Below, one piece after another: positions 63,075-64,000 of a stretch of 64,000 nucleotides of DNA (position 1 is the first letter of the stretch; every line of letters starts with the position of its first letter). Both the position numbers and the translations under genes were made by a program. Origin of the DNA: Zygnema cylindricum. Lineage: Eukaryota > Streptophyta > Zygnematophyceae > Zygnematales > Zygnemataceae. The stretch spans positions 1 through 64,000 of the forward strand of contig JBBHKE010002511.1 in assembly GCA_037447655.1 (NCBI GenBank), given 5' to 3'. The notes beneath the pieces are model-generated. The model saw nothing but the letters and a program-made list of their open reading frames with translations. It was not told the origin of the DNA and did not search any database.

Positions 63075-64000
63075 CTCCCCTTATTTTCTAGTCTAGTTTT
63101 AATTTTTCCCTCACGAAGCTTAAGCTTATGTCCATATGTTTTGCTTTGAAATGGTGTTTTGGATTGGCTGCAATTGCAATTGCAGCTTGATTATCGTAAA
63201 AGACTTCATGCACTCCCTCCTTCATATATCCTAGTTCTTGCAACAATGACTTCACCCAAATTAGTTGTTTTACAGTAGAACAAGACGCCATATACTCAGC
63301 CTCCATAGTAGACTGAGCAACCACCTTTTGTTGCTTACTGCTCAAACAGCAAACACCCTCCCCCACATACTAAACATATCTAGAAGTACATCTTCTCATA
63401 GGTACATCCCCATAACTAGCATCACTCCAAGTGGTGATATCACTGTGCTCCCCTCCCAAATGTAACCATAATTCTCTAATTCCAACCGGATATCTCATGA
63501 CTCTCTTGATTGCCTCCTAATCTCTCTTTCTAGGATCATTAAGACTCCTTCTGAGGACTCCTACTACTGCCGCTATATTTGGCCTAGTACAGTTCATAAA
63601 GAAGATCAAACTTTCTACGACCTGTTTGTAAAGAATATACTTCATAAACCCTCTCTCCTGTGTACTCATCTGATCATCAAAGATTATCACTCCTCTTTCT
63701 ACACTCCCATCACTTACTTTCTTCAAGTCCATGGGAGTGCTATTAGTGCTAGCTTTCTCTATTTGAAATTTCTCAAACATATTTCCTATTGTTTTTTTTC
63801 TGAATGAGTCTTATGATCCTCTTCCCTCTATCTCTTTCCATTTGAATTCCCAAGATATATCTTGCCTCCCCTAAATCTTTCATGTCAAATCTGCTTCTAA
63901 GATCATTTTTCAACTTATTGATCTTTTCCAAAGACTTTTTTAACACCTAGAAATCATCCACATAAATTACAATAAAGATCACACCATTGTCATCTTCAAA
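63075..64000 (-). mobile_element. Ty1/copia element, minus strand, RT/RNase H end (partial, runs off window)
   Basis: RNase H: MEAEYMASCSTVKQLIWVKS and YDNQAAIAIAANPKHHFKAK (63366-63088). Upstream: MNCTRPNIAAVVGVLRRSLN (63600-63530) and the RT end with YVDD followed by a stop (about 63950-63965). Interrupted by stops. The rest of the element lies beyond 64000. Confidence 0.85.

Overview
The window is nuclear DNA of a plant-lineage eukaryote. It holds split genes with GT-AG and a few GC-AG introns, a plastid-type starch/glycogen phosphorylase, several MITE families and Ty1/copia elements. The gene set suggests a streptophyte alga or a bryophyte-grade plant; I cannot name the species. Only about a tenth of the window is coding. 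Exon coordinates below come from reading splice sites and phases by eye and from remembered family conservation; no alignment was run.

Layout. 301-3570 (-): the 3' part of a conserved protein of unknown function, three exons, with a ladder of degenerate copies of its last visible 3' splice site in the intron. 5320-7352: a nested inverted-repeat (foldback) complex. 7430-8509: a hAT-like MITE. 9099-21162 (+): a 23-exon alpha-glucan phosphorylase with a putative transit peptide and an N-terminal ACT domain, carrying two MITEs in its introns. 21163-27633: duplicated blocks, a dead copy of the final exon of the next gene, and two head-to-head paralogous ORFs for basic His/Arg/Ser-rich proteins. 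27634-42589 (-): a 2-oxoglutarate dehydrogenase E1-family gene with at least 25 exons and very microsatellite-rich introns. 42687-43149: a hAT MITE with a perfect 8-bp target duplication. 43165-61280: another MITE split by a tandem LTR-internal-LTR-internal-LTR-internal-LTR array of decayed copia elements. 61373-61744 (-): a probable LINE fragment. 62080-64000 (-): a further copia element running off the window.

The two metabolic genes act in plastid glucan turnover and mitochondrial 2-oxoacid oxidation; nothing shows they are functionally linked.

The most unusual signal is repeated: short fragments spanning an exon edge plus its splice site have been re-duplicated inside introns at four places (about eight acceptor copies at 415-1510, four donor-side copies at 36404-37130, one acceptor copy at 20806, one donor-side copy at 38515), and a whole terminal exon has been duplicated at 22239-22436. 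Other points of interest are the ACT-phosphorylase fusion, an EF-hand-like pair inside the E1 protein, and a tract of over 1.3 kb nearly identical between two dead copia copies.
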